Positions 49,265-61,395 of a DNA stretch of 64,000 nucleotides are shown piece by piece; position 1 is the stretch's first letter; each line of letters begins with the position of its first letter. The translations under genes and the position numbers were made by a program. This DNA is from Epiperipatus broadwayi (lineage: Eukaryota > Onychophora > Udeonychophora > Euonychophora > Peripatidae). The notes beneath the pieces were generated by a model. The model searched no databases. It saw only the letters and a program-made list of their open reading frames with translations, and had not been told where the DNA came from. The stretch spans positions 4,728,877 through 4,792,876 of the forward strand of contig JAQFVV010006216.1 in assembly GCA_028023455.1 (NCBI GenBank), read 5' to 3'.

Positions 49265-49996
49265 TCTAAAGTTCTTTTAGACCTTTCTTCATTTCAGGGC
49301 AGCAGGATAATATGGTAGTGGCAGAGGCTGCTGAAGAGTGGTGGATTTACTGCTACATCATTTTAAGTTTCAAGCAAAATGAAATATGTTTATAATACCT
49401 CTCTCTAAAAGTAGCTAATCTCCCGTTCTCCAAAATTCAGTCATTTTATACTTTTTCTTTTATCAGTTGTTTTTTAAAAGATGCAATTGTTAGATACATC
49501 CAAAATAAATTCAAATCTATTTCTAGATTAGAAATAGATTTGACAACATGTTTTCATACAAAAGAAAATCTTTAATCTACTTAATCCCATTTATTTTAAG
49601 TAAAACTTTAATTAAAAAATACCTTCCTTTTGGATTTTATAAAAAATATATAGTTTAATAGAAAAACAAGCAATTTAAAAAGAAAAAGTTAAAAATGACA
49701 TATAATAAATATTTAAAAACATCAATATTTTGTTAGTAAGTTTTGCTCCTATGTATATATTTGAGCCGCATCTATAATACTTTAATAAAAAAACAACTAA
49801 TAATTAATAAAAAGAATTAATAATAATTTTAAAACATGTTATTGAAACATTAAATTTTATAATTTAGGCGCGCATCTCAAATATATACATAAAATATATA
49901 TACACGACAAAATGAGCGGGATGGGAAATAGGTATTTAAACACAGGTTAGTAGGTAGAAACATGAAGCACAATCTTAAGCTAAGATTGACTGCTTC

Positions 49997-50075
<79 letters not shown>

Positions 50076-50222
50076 TGTGAGTTTTTCGTATGTGTTAGTG
50101 AAGCTGTAATTATATTATAATGTTATAATTACAATTTTTATTGGTGAGAAGAAAAACAATTTATTAAATAATAATAATAATAATAATAATAATATTAATG
50201 ATGATGATGATGATGATGATAA
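49997..50222. repeat. (AAT)n and (AAT)n(GAT)n microsatellites
   Basis: About 26 AAT units lie at 49997-50075; a second array at 50165-50222 changes from AAT to seven GAT units. Between them is non-repetitive AT-rich sequence. Confidence 0.95.
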
Positions 50223-50650
50223 TAAAAACAATTTGAGGGGAGAAATTTAACTAAATAAAAAAAGATTTTAAAACAATATTTCTCTCTTTCCATTTATTTA
50301 AAAGAAAATAAGAATATGCTTGTGTTGATTTTGAAGAATACATTAAAATGTGTATATATGTATGCTTATAAAAAATAAAGTTGAATATTAAAAAAAAAAA
50401 AAAAATAAAGTTTGTAATATAAAAGATAAGTCAAACTCAAAGATTGCTTGACTGATAAACAAAGATGGAATGGGATTAATTAATTAGCAATGTCTACAAA
50501 TAAACTATGGGAATAATTAAAAACATTATATCTTATCCACAGTTAGATTAATCTAAGAAGGAATGTAAATTAAGAAACAGTGGGAATTTAATTAATAAAT
50601 TCAATTTAGAAATTTAATTAAAGTGATTTGGAAGGATTAGAACAATAAAG
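50223..50650. other. AT-rich sequence, nothing recognised
   Basis: It has poly-A runs and no ORF. It lies upstream of the candidate promoter. Confidence 0.5.
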
Positions 50651-50658
50651 GGGCCACA

Positions 50659-50690
50659 TATAAATAGATCTGAAACAAACTTATCATCTT
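50659..50690 (+). promoter_or_regulatory. Candidate TATA/initiator core promoter
   Basis: TATAAATA at 50659-50666 is followed by TCATCTT at 50684-50690. Taking A50686 as +1, the TATA box begins at -27, the usual distance in animals. The match to both elements at the right spacing is suggestive only, in so AT-rich a region. Confidence 0.35.
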
Positions 50691-51009
50691 TTAGCAGCGT
50701 TATTCCAGTCTGTGAAAATAAAACATTTTTTGTGAATGCCAAGCAAACCATGCATTGCTAATCAGAAGTCAAATTATGCTGCTGTACACCAGTCTCTGAC
50801 CAGACTAAAATATCTGAAGGTCTCTAATTAGATGGAAGGAACATCTAACAACCTGAGCCATTCAAGCATGTATCTGCTGGACTGAAATGCAGCAAGGAAC
50901 TATATTCGTGGGTAAAATCCAAATTCCAAACAGTTGGTAACACATGCTCTTCACAGGAGAAAGAAATCAGCTGTCTATCCAGAGGAATGCATATCTGAAA
51001 AACCTATAG
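50686..51009 (+). other. Candidate non-coding first exon
   Basis: The 324 bases after the candidate start site are clearly less AT-rich than their neighbours and end at CCTATAG|GTAATAG, an acceptable 5' splice site. No long ORF is present, so it would be a 5' UTR exon or part of a long non-coding RNA. It could instead be an unrecognised repeat. Confidence 0.25.
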
Positions 51010-52440
51010 GTAATAGTAAATTCTTCTTTATTCCCATTCTTAGGGTGTCATTAAATTATTATTGTAGCCATTGCAATCTTTGAGATATCTGGAATCAACA
51101 GAAATAAACTCTATAACTAGCGTAAAAGAACTATTTATGTGCTGGTTAATATAATGAACAGATAGTCCTAGAACTTTCTGAATTATATAAATCAACAGCT
51201 TATATGACAGAATGTGTGTGTAGTATACAATATTTAAATGCATCATGTTTATTTGTAATATGTGTGCCTGATATATTATGTGTAATCATTTTATTCAGGA
51301 AAGGGATAAATTAGTTTTTTAATTAATTTAAAGTATTTTAAAATAAATTATTTTGGAAATTAGTATTTTGTCAGTCAATTCTTTTACTAATACCACTAAT
51401 TATTACTTGGTAAAGAATCTATTAAAGCAGTTTATTATATTACATTTCGATTGAGCTAGTTGGGATTTATCAAGTGCTTAATTAGAATGTCATCAAGGGC
51501 ATATTAGTTAATTCGTGTAATTAATTGGTGTCTGAAGTTTATTTCAAAACAAATAAAATGCCTTGAGTGACAGGTTGAATTTAGCAGTCAAGAAGATCTG
51601 TAGCCTGGAAAAGTGGCTGCAATCTATATATCTTATATATAACTTCAGCCTAGCTACAGGTACCTTTGGTATTGTGCTTATCTGCCTGAGGTACCAGTAT
51701 GATGCAATACTAAATTGCAGTTGGAGTAGATCGAATTTACAATAAATAATTTTGTCACATTTTATATATAAAAAGAAGTTAATAATGTTTTTGCAATTCT
51801 GTTTTATTAAAAAGTAAAAAATTTTATTCTATATTTTTTTTTATTCAATCCTTCTCCCACCCAGTTCATTTGGTCTTTTCAACATGAATGCAGAACCATC
51901 ACATAGGACAGCAATTAATCATATGTCCAATAAAATTAAAGAAAATAAAAATTTAAAGAAATGATAAACTGCATATAATTAGGGTTGTAAAGTGGTATGA
52001 TTTAAATCAAAGAATGGATAGAAACAATTTTTTTTTAATGAAAAGGGAGTGAAAGGGTTAAAGAGGGTTTTAATTAAAGAGAAATAAATTAAATATCTTC
52101 CAAAGTTGAAAAAAGAAAGTATAATGAAAGTTGTGTTGTTGAAAAAAAAAAGTAATAGTTTTAGAATAAATTATGAAAATAAAAAAGTTCCTTAGCTATA
52201 AAAAAATCGAATTACATAAATGATAATAAATAGAATTTTTGAAAAAAAAATTAAAAGAATTAAAATAAATAATAATAGTCACATATATAATATAATCAGT
52301 GGCAGATGTGTTTAGGTAGGCCAAGTGCATTTAGGACAGGTAGAGACGATAGAATGAAAGGGGTTTGGAGTCAGCAGTATGCTTTATATAAACAAATATT
52401 TGAAATAAAAAGAAAAAGGTAAATATCAGTACAGAAATAA
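51010..52440. other. No gene recognised
   Basis: AT-rich. A somewhat GC-richer patch at 51565-51740 has a 60-codon frame starting with GTG and no recognisable features. Confidence 0.5.
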
Positions 52441-52454
52441 TCTATCAAGATACA

Positions 52455-53240
52455 ATGTTGGAAGAAAGTCTGATCTCGTTTAAAAATCCACAGGTAGTAG
52501 TAGAGAAAGAGAAAGAAGAGAGTGAAACACAGATGATGATGAAAATGATGGTAAATATGATGAAAAAATTTGGCAAGAATTTAAGCAAAGTCAGCAAGCA
52601 ATTCTGGCTGAGCTCTAAGCAGAAATAAAGGAAGAAATTAAGGAAATTCAAAACAGAAGTGAGGGGAATGAGACATGAAATAATGAGGAAAGTATAGAGA
52701 AATCACATAGTTATAGAAGCCATAGAGATAGATTTGACTAAAGAAAGTCAGGAAATAGAAAAGGAAGTTGAGGTGATAAAAGACATGAAATTGAATTAGA
52801 ACCAAATAGTGTTGAAACAGATAAGGTGAAAAGAAATATAGAACTATATAGTGATTAGATACACATAGATAGTCTGGTGAAAAAAGTAGAAAATGGGGAT
52901 AAAAAGACAGAAGATAGTGTAAAAGAGTTTTCACATGAAACTAAAAATAAAGGAGTTAAAATAAATGTTTGTTTTAAATATAGACTTAAAACAAAGAGAA
53001 GAGTTAAGAGACAGAGTAGGATATATGATTTTAAAGCAGAAACAGAAGCTATTTATAGAGAAATTTTATTTAACACATTCAAAAAGACTCTAGAAAATGA
53101 ATTCTTTCCATTCACTGTTATCAATGCGATCAGTGAGAAAGTGAGACAGTTTAAAGAAATGTGGAGTTTTGCTCAGAAAAAAGGTTTTTTTTTATTTATG
53201 AGACAGAAAATAAAACAGAACAGGAAAGAAATAAGATAAC
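52455..53240 (+). pseudogene. Decayed coiled-coil, Gag-like relic
   Basis: Charged, helical text runs on the plus strand in changing frames: MLEESLISFKNPQVVVEKEK (57 codons from 52455), EFKQSQQAILAEL, AEIKEEIKEIQNRSEGNET, and then an open 120-codon piece (52877-53239) with KYRLKTKRRVKRQSRIYDF. The style resembles the coiled-coil start of the E2/E4 Gags but no capsid core is visible. Many stops show it is dead. The Gag link is inference. Confidence 0.35.
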
Positions 53241-54609
53241 AAATTATAAGTGAGGGATAGACAAAAGGGAAAAAGGAATCTACATTAGAGAGCTAGTAGG
53301 AAGGAAGAAAGAACCGCCTGACCGAGTATAATTGATATTGATCAGACAAACTGCTAAAAAAAACACAAGGGATTTGTAACTGGACTATGAGTTGAAAACA
53401 GAAAAATTATTTTTGATGTGGGTGATAAGCCTGAATGAATTTTGTAAATAATATTATATAATTGCAACTATATTGTGTGTGTTAAACAATATTACATTTT
53501 GATATTTTAAATTATGTTCATTTAAAAAAATGTATAATGGCAATCATAATTGTATTACTTTGTTGTAAACAGTTATTTAATAGATTGCCAGTATATTCCT
53601 GAAAATTTATAAGTTAATTACAAGAGATTTAAAATAATGTTCATAAGGCTTAGTATAAATAAATAAGGTAAATGGAATATAAACCTAAGTTTATGTTAGG
53701 AATGTCATAGGGATTGTAATTGAAAGAAAGGATGATAGGAAATATAGAATTGAGTTTTAGGGAAGGAGTAAAAGTATAAGACTGTAGGCTAGGTGAAAAT
53801 AGTACCCACAATGGACTATCAGAAATATTTTCAGTTGAGGGTTCAGAAGTTCTGGGCCTCTTGTTTTATTCTTTAAATATGCATGCTGGGAATAACCAGA
53901 GTAATCCACAGGTCATTCTTGGGGGAGAGTCCACATTCTCTTTAAATATGCATACTGGGAACAACTGGAGTAAGCTGCAGATTCATTCATGAGGAGAATA
54001 CCCACATATCATAAATATTTTAGCATAAGTCAAATGGCCAATCAAGGAATCCTGCCATTCACAGCAAGCCCATTTCAACAACATCCAGTAGAAAACCCAC
54101 TCAGTATAAACCAGTAAGGTATACATCCGCATCATCTCAAAATCTCTGTCTCAACAGAAAGGAGTGTTGTCCTTGAGATTGTCATTCAGCACCAGAGCAT
54201 TGTAAGCAATGTTGGCAGCCTAAAATGAAGAAAAGCATAATCAAATAAGATTACCCTGCATGTATGTAGTTCCAGATCACCAATAAGGAAAGTAAACTTA
54301 GAAAAATAATAACTAATGTAAATAGTTCAAAATTGTTAAGGAAGTTATTAGAGATAAAATGGTCAAACTGATGCATTTTACTCTTGTGGGGGAGTTGTAT
54401 AATGTACCACTAATGAACAGCAGCAGTACATGTTCATAAATTTTATGAGTTATACAATTTTAATGTGAAAAGAATTTATAATTAGTTAAAGAAGTTTAAA
54501 CAAAAATACTGCGAAATTACTTTATCAAAAAATGATTAAAGTAAAAATCTCATTTGAAAGAATTAATTATAAAAGTTTAAGAAAGGAAAGTATAAGTTTT
54601 ACTAGTTTA
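53241..54609. other. Non-coding, with one tandem duplication
   Basis: No ORF of note. At 53871-54008 two 69-bp units lie in a row (ctttaaatatgcat and actggga/gctggga, then gtaa-c-gcag and ccacat), about 75 % alike. Confidence 0.5.
53871..54008. repeat. 69-bp tandem duplication
   Basis: Units start at 53871 and 53940 with ctttaaatatgcat and end in a ccacat-like sequence. They are diverged, hence old. Confidence 0.8.
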
Positions 54610-54610
54610 A

Positions 54611-54664
<54 letters not shown>
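54610..54664. repeat. (AAT)n array before LINE copy 1
   Basis: About 18 units directly upstream of the first LINE. It is either its target or the tail of a lost copy. Confidence 0.95.
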
Positions 54665-54665
<1 letters not shown>

Positions 54666-54881
54666 GAAGCATGCGCATGTATGCCTAAGTCATCAAAAAC
54701 GAAGGTCTTATTAATAATCTTTTTTTCCCATATTCTAATCGTTTTCACACTTAAAAACTGTGATATATATCTGTGATAGATAAAGACAGCAATGGCTGAT
54801 TATTGAACAGTTGTTTTCTAGCAAAAAGTAAGTAATACGGTCGTTCATAACAAAAAATAAATTCTAACATCATAAACAAGC

Positions 54882-56405
54882 ATGGCGTCACGTCAAGAAG
54901 CAAACGATGTAAATTGCGCTCAAACAAATGGCGATAAAATGAAAACTGCAACTATCGCAAAAACATACGCAAACGTAACAAAAATAAACCAGCAGCTTCA
55001 CAGCATCGAAAAAAGTCCAGCATTAACACAGACAGCAAGATTTAGGAAGGTAAATCAAGCCAACATAAATAATTTAAACCTCATGGAAAACAATAATGAA
55101 GAGCCCTCCCCAACGATATGGAATCAAGATGAACTGCAAGAAATAAACCTTAATTTCAACAGCACCATCCCAAAAAAATTATTCGCAACTTTCCAAAAAA
55201 TTTTTTCACCGAGATCATTAGTGTTAGCTGTCACTGATAGGAATTTAACACTCTATAAATTCCCCAGAGAGCTTCTTTACAAGGAGCTGATAGCAACAGC
55301 ATTGTGGGATACAGTCTCTAGTATTGGAGAGCATCCAAACCCGCGATACGTTGCAATTCAGTTTTTCAATGAACATCAGCGTGCAAGATTTTAAACTAAA
55401 GTAAAAACTTTGGGAAGCTATGTACTAATAATAGTCGATCAAAGCTTGCAAAACTATTGTAATGGAATAATTAAAAACACTTACTTCGGATATACCATTC
55501 AGGATTTTCAAAAATTAATACAGTCATTTGGCAAAGCTATTTATATAAAACAAATCTACTTATCCGACACCCCCATACCGGTTTTCAGCAACAACTTTCA
55601 TTTCAAAATAAAGCTGAATGACAATGTAAACCCGGAGGATATTCCAACACAAATAATTGACCAGAATGCAATACTGACTATTCACATAAAAGGATTAAGG
55701 CCGAGATGTTTTGCGTGCGGTGAAACCGGACACTTAGCAATCAATTGCAACACCAAAATCAACCAGAAAAACCAACCGAGCTCTGAAGATCAACCAACAG
55801 AAGCTCACCAACCAGAATCAAACAGTACAAAACAGATTACGAAAACAACTAATAAACAAGACAACATTAATAAAAAAAACCACAGATCAACAGCAATTGA
55901 ATAATAAAAAAACTGCACACACGTTGCCAGCACCTGAAATTCTGGATTTATCAACAAAATCAACCAATAGAATTCAAATCCCCACTGATAAAAAACAGAA
56001 AGTCAACAACCTCAAGAGGCTCCAATGGAAAAAATAGCACACAATCTAAGTCAGCCTACCAAAGATACTGATGAAAAAGAGATAATAAAAGAACAAATAA
56101 ACTCACACAGTAATAGTGATCAAGAAAAAATATATATAACACACCAAACACCCAATATTAAAAATAATACAACAATGGAAATTATGGAAGCTATCACCCC
56201 AAATATGCCTCAAATCACCAAAGCTGACACAGAACAAAGAAGAAGACCAGGCCACTCACCAAAGAAAAATAGAGGGCCCAAAAAAATCAAAACAGAATCC
56301 AACCTTAGCCTTTCTGATCACAACAATACAACTACAGTGGAAACAGATGAAGATCTGGAAATGGAATATGAGAATGAATGGGAAGAAACACCAGATCAAC
56401 CCTAA
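54882..56405 (+). pseudogene. LINE copy 1 ORF1 (nucleic-acid-binding protein), broken
   Basis: ORF1 proteins coat LINE RNA. The ATG at 54882 opens MASRQEANDVNCAQ. One in-frame TAA (55392-55394) splits an otherwise continuous frame; the second piece (to 55904) ends in the knuckle CFACGETGHLAINC and a Gln/Asn/Thr-rich tail. Two later shifts (near 55890 and 56000) lead to the third piece (to 56405), with a basic stretch RRRPGHSPKKNRGPKK and an acidic end DLEMEYENEWEE. Copy 2 keeps the homologous basic/acidic tail, so the third piece belongs to ORF1. Confidence 0.82.
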
Positions 56406-56433
56406 TATTTAAATCTCAACCAAAAAACATATA

Positions 56434-59400
56434 ATGAAAATAAAAATTGTGGCAATCAATGTCAGGGGTTTGAACTCAACCTCAAAAATTAATAAGTTAA
56501 AACATTGGATCAATGATATACAACCACACTTGCTTGGTATACTTGAGACAAAAATTTATGCTGGATCACAAACTGACTCAGCCAAACATTTAAATATGGA
56601 AGGTTTCTGTGCATGCTCCAGAGACTCTTCCTCTCCCACAGCTGGCACTGGACTCATAATTGCTAGAAATTGCCCATTCACAACGTTCAAAATAATTCAC
56701 ATTGACATGAACTTATTAATTGCAACCTTCAACCAAAAAAGCATAACAATAAATCTGGTTTTTGTATATATGCCTTTACAGGATAAAAAAAATAGATACC
56801 ATAATTGCAAACATTAATTCAAGGTTAGCTACTTCAAACCCAACCGTCTTAATTGAAGATTTTAATTTAAAATATCAGGAATTTACCCAATGTTGGCTTC
56901 ACAGAATAAACATACCACTAATGAGTGGCCAAGGTTTTTTGCCAGATGATGCCATCTCTTTCCACAATAATCGCTTCTCTTCACTTATTGATCTGTGCCC
57001 TTATTCTCCAATGCTTCACCACCTTATTGAAATAAAACTAACTCCCTCAACTTTTTCCGATCACTCAGCTCAAATAGTCACAATTGACTGTGCCCAAATT
57101 CAAATATCACCCTTTCCACTTACAAGAACAATAAGAGTTTTACTCCCAGAAACAACCCCTGAATTTCTGTTCTCTGAGACCTACATAATGCTAAACAAAA
57201 TCAAAGATATGACTTTGAACCCGATCCAGAAATATCTAGCATTTATGGTAATGTTGTTCTTTAACATCAACCATATAACAAAAAAAACAACCTCCACCAT
57301 CAAGACTTTTGTCTCTGGCAGATCAGTTACACCAGAGAATAATCATGATTAACCCATCACACTGCACCCAGCAGTATATATATATATTCAAGCTTACACA
57401 TGCATACAATAAAGCATGTGAAGAACTCAAAAGTTATCTGAAGATAAAGAAAAGCAAGGTATGCCTAACCAGGCCAGACACTTGGACAAGAGATTATATA
57501 AGATGGGCGCTGGGGAACCAACCAGATGTAAAAGTGCCAATGGCACTATATACAAATAGTGGAACATATGCAGGACACAATATGATTATGCCAATTTTTG
57601 AATATTTTAAAGAGAAATTACAAGAAAGACAACCATATAAAATACCACATAATCTGTTTGGCCCACCAGAGACAAAAACCCCATTCACAAAAGATCTATT
57701 CACAACAAAACTAAATACTATTCAAAACGCTTGCCATCCAGGTAGTCCTGGAGTTCCATTGTTTGTATTAAAGCATCTAAGTAAATTCACAACAGAATAT
57801 TTATGTCAGTTAGCAAACCATCTAGCGCAACAAATTCAACCCATGGAGGGTGTCTATCCAATAGCCATAGTACCCTATAATAAAAAGAAAGCAATTATTC
57901 CATCTATTACAGACCTCAGACCAATATCTATGGGACCTTTGCCAATCAAAATTATGGAGAAAATTATTAAAGATGAAATTGAACCGTATATAATGCCACT
58001 TATCTCCGAAGCACAATATGCAAAGAAAAACTCTTCAACAACAGAAGCAGCTTTATTCTTCAAAGCAATTCTAGCAACAGTAAAACAGTGGAAAAAATAC
58101 GGACCCGTTGTTGTGCAGCTTGACATAGAAGCTGCATTTGACTCAGTCAATATATACACGGTTCTAAAAATGCTAAAAGACACAGAAATTCCTAGAACAC
58201 ATCTATATATAATTGCTAACCTGCTTCTGAACAGAGAGATCCATATAACTTTAAATGGAAGAAACTCACCATCTTTCACATCCACAAAATCTATATCCCA
58301 AGGATCCCCTCTTAGTTCACTATTGTTTATATTTTACATCAATCCCCTTATTAAAAGCATACAAAATGCATTTACTGGGATCGAGATACCAGACACAACA
58401 CAGCACACTACATGCATCACCTATATGGATGGTGTTACCATATTCCTAACATCAAAAAAACAAATACCGCAACTCCAAAAGATATTACAAGAATATTCAC
58501 AAAAATATGAATTATCATTTAATCCAGCAAAAACCACAGCCTGGTCTCTATACACTGGTAAACCATGTACATCAATATACAAATCAAAACCAAACTCTTT
58601 CCTTGGGTTCCCATTTCATATGGGAATTACAGGAATGAGATGCCATATCCAAAATAAACTTAAAGAAGAAGCCACAAAAATTATAAACTCCTTGTCCAAG
58701 GCATATCTTTCACTATATTCCAAAGTACAGTTAATTAACCAGCTTATCACAACCAAAATAACTTACTATGTACTGGTTATTTCATTCTCAAAGGGGTTCA
58801 TTTCAAAAACTACTTTGGGCCAGAAAAACAGTAGCAATTTCCACAAAAAAACTTAGCCAACCTCTAATAAAAAATGGACTTGGCTTGCACAACATCAATG
58901 TTTTTCATATACAGAAGTTAAGGAACTCAATAATCACAATACTTGCCAAATACCCCAAAATTAACCACTTGCTAGAAATTACTCCAACAGATAGACCACC
59001 TCCAAAAGATTCCTTTTTCACCAACATTATATACCAATGCAAAACCCACAGACAAGATTTCAGAACAGTATTTGCATAAGTATTCATACTGGGATATTTA
59101 TGGTTTAATAAACAGAGAAGCAGATACTAATGTTATACAACCTATGCTAGGAATTAACAACAAGAGACTACTCAAGGAATATAAAAAATGGGCTCTAGAG
59201 CCCAAATACTTTGATTTTATCATGAAAATCAATCTCATTGCCTTGCCAACAACCCACTTTCTTTATCATAAAAGAATGTATATATCTATTGACCCCTTCT
59301 GTGGACTCTGCCATCGAGCAGAAGAGACACTGGACCACTTTATTTATCAATGTGTAGCACTTAACCAAACATGACATATGATGTGTAACACCTACAGAAA

Positions 59401-59635
59401 ACCAGGTACAATCATTAATCACATAATAGCTGCTTTTCAGGGAAGATCAGCCACATTTGTTCTATATGCATATTGGTGCACCCGATGTACTTTCTTAATT
59501 GGCAATAACACCAGACAACACCCAGCTACATTTAGCAACAAACTGCTACACATTCGAAATGGAGATAAAATAATAACCAACCCCCACTTATATGCAGCAA
59601 CATGGTCATTGTTAAAACAACCATCAATGCTGTGA
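56434..59635 (+). pseudogene. LINE copy 1 ORF2 (endonuclease, reverse transcriptase, CCHC), broken
   Basis: The ATG is 28 bases after ORF1. Endonuclease: INVRGLNSTSKINKL, LLGILETK (Glu), then after a frameshift near 56785 IEDFNLKY (the usual Gly before DFN is Glu) and SDHSAQ (catalytic His). Reverse transcriptase (57309-58856): LRPISM, VQLDIEAAFDSV (motif A Asp), SISQGSPLSS, and YMDG in place of YMDD, losing one catalytic Asp. A shift near 58790 leads to the thumb region (GLGLHNINVFH), another near 59075 to EPKYFDF and the C-terminal CGLCHRAEETLDHFIYQC. The last piece runs to 59635. No RNase H domain is seen. Confidence 0.88.
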
Positions 59636-60187
<552 letters not shown>

Positions 60188-60189
60188 CA

Positions 60190-60347
60190 GTAGAAAAAAA
60201 AGGGCCAGGTCACCCAAAAAGAAGCAAAAACAAAAAACCAAAAACAGAAGAGGACAACAACTCACAAACAGAAGAGTACAACACTGCATCATCATTAACC
60301 AGAATTCAAACAGATGACTGGTCACCAATGGACATCACTTCTAGCTA
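60190..60347 (+). pseudogene. LINE copy 2, end of ORF1
   Basis: Basic text around GPGHPKRSKNKKPK then acidic TEEDNNSQTEEYN and a TAG near 60345 match the end of ORF1 in copy 1. The start is lost by 5' truncation. Confidence 0.65.
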
Positions 60348-60442
60348 AGCAACCAATAAAACTCCAACAATGTACATCTCTTACAATGAAAACCAGCCAC
60401 TAACATATTTTGAAATGTGAACAATCCCAAAATACAACCATA

Positions 60443-61361
60443 ATGAAAGTCAAAATAACAGCTTTTAATGTGCGGGGTTTGAACTTAGCAAACAAACTGC
60501 ATCAACTTAGAGACTGGACCAAAATCACACAGACACATATATTGGGACTTCTGGAAACAAAAATATATAGTGGATCACAGATTGACCCAACAGTACATCT
60601 TCCCACTGAAGGCTTCTTTGCATGCTCCAGGGACATGTCATCACCTACAGGTGAAACTGGTCTACTAATAATCCCAACCTGCCCATTCACATCATTCAGA
60701 ATCATATATATCGATGCAAACCTGTTGATAGCTACATTTTATCACTATGCAAACACTCTCAACATAGTTTTCACCTACATCCCACCTGGAAACATCATCA
60801 TATCAAACATCATACTCACCATCAATTCACTGCTAGCATCAACTCCTTACCCAACTATCATCATGGGAGATTTTAACATGAAGTACACAGATTTCATCTC
60901 AAAATGGCTGCATCAAATTGCAATACCACTAATGAGTGCTGAAGGTTTTTTACCACCAAATGCAGTAACATTCCATAATAACTGACACACATCTTTAATT
61001 GACCTTTGCTTCTATTCACCAATGCTGCATCATTACTTCAGCCTCAAGCTCAATCCATCCCCATTCTCACTGCAACACTTGATCTAACTGAAATTCAGCC
61101 AACTACACTACCATTGGAAAAACAATGAGAATTCTAATACCAGCATCCACTCCAGAATCCCTTTTTTCTGAAACATATATTATGCTCCATAAACTTGAGG
61201 GACTACAACTAAATGCTGTGCAGAGATATCAGGCATACATAAATATATTTTCATTCAATATTGACCATGTCACCAAAAAAAACCTCCACCCTCCAGGCTA
61301 TTAGCTCTGGCAGATGAACTTCACAAGAGAATAACAATGTCTAAACCCACTCAAAACACAC

Positions 61362-61395
<34 letters not shown>

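Noticed and set aside
50165-50222. Possible CRISPR-like or coding repeat
   Set aside because: Simple trinucleotide repeats with no spacers.
57494-58285. Minus-strand ORFs over LINE ORF2
   Set aside because: Antisense shadows of the reverse transcriptase frame.
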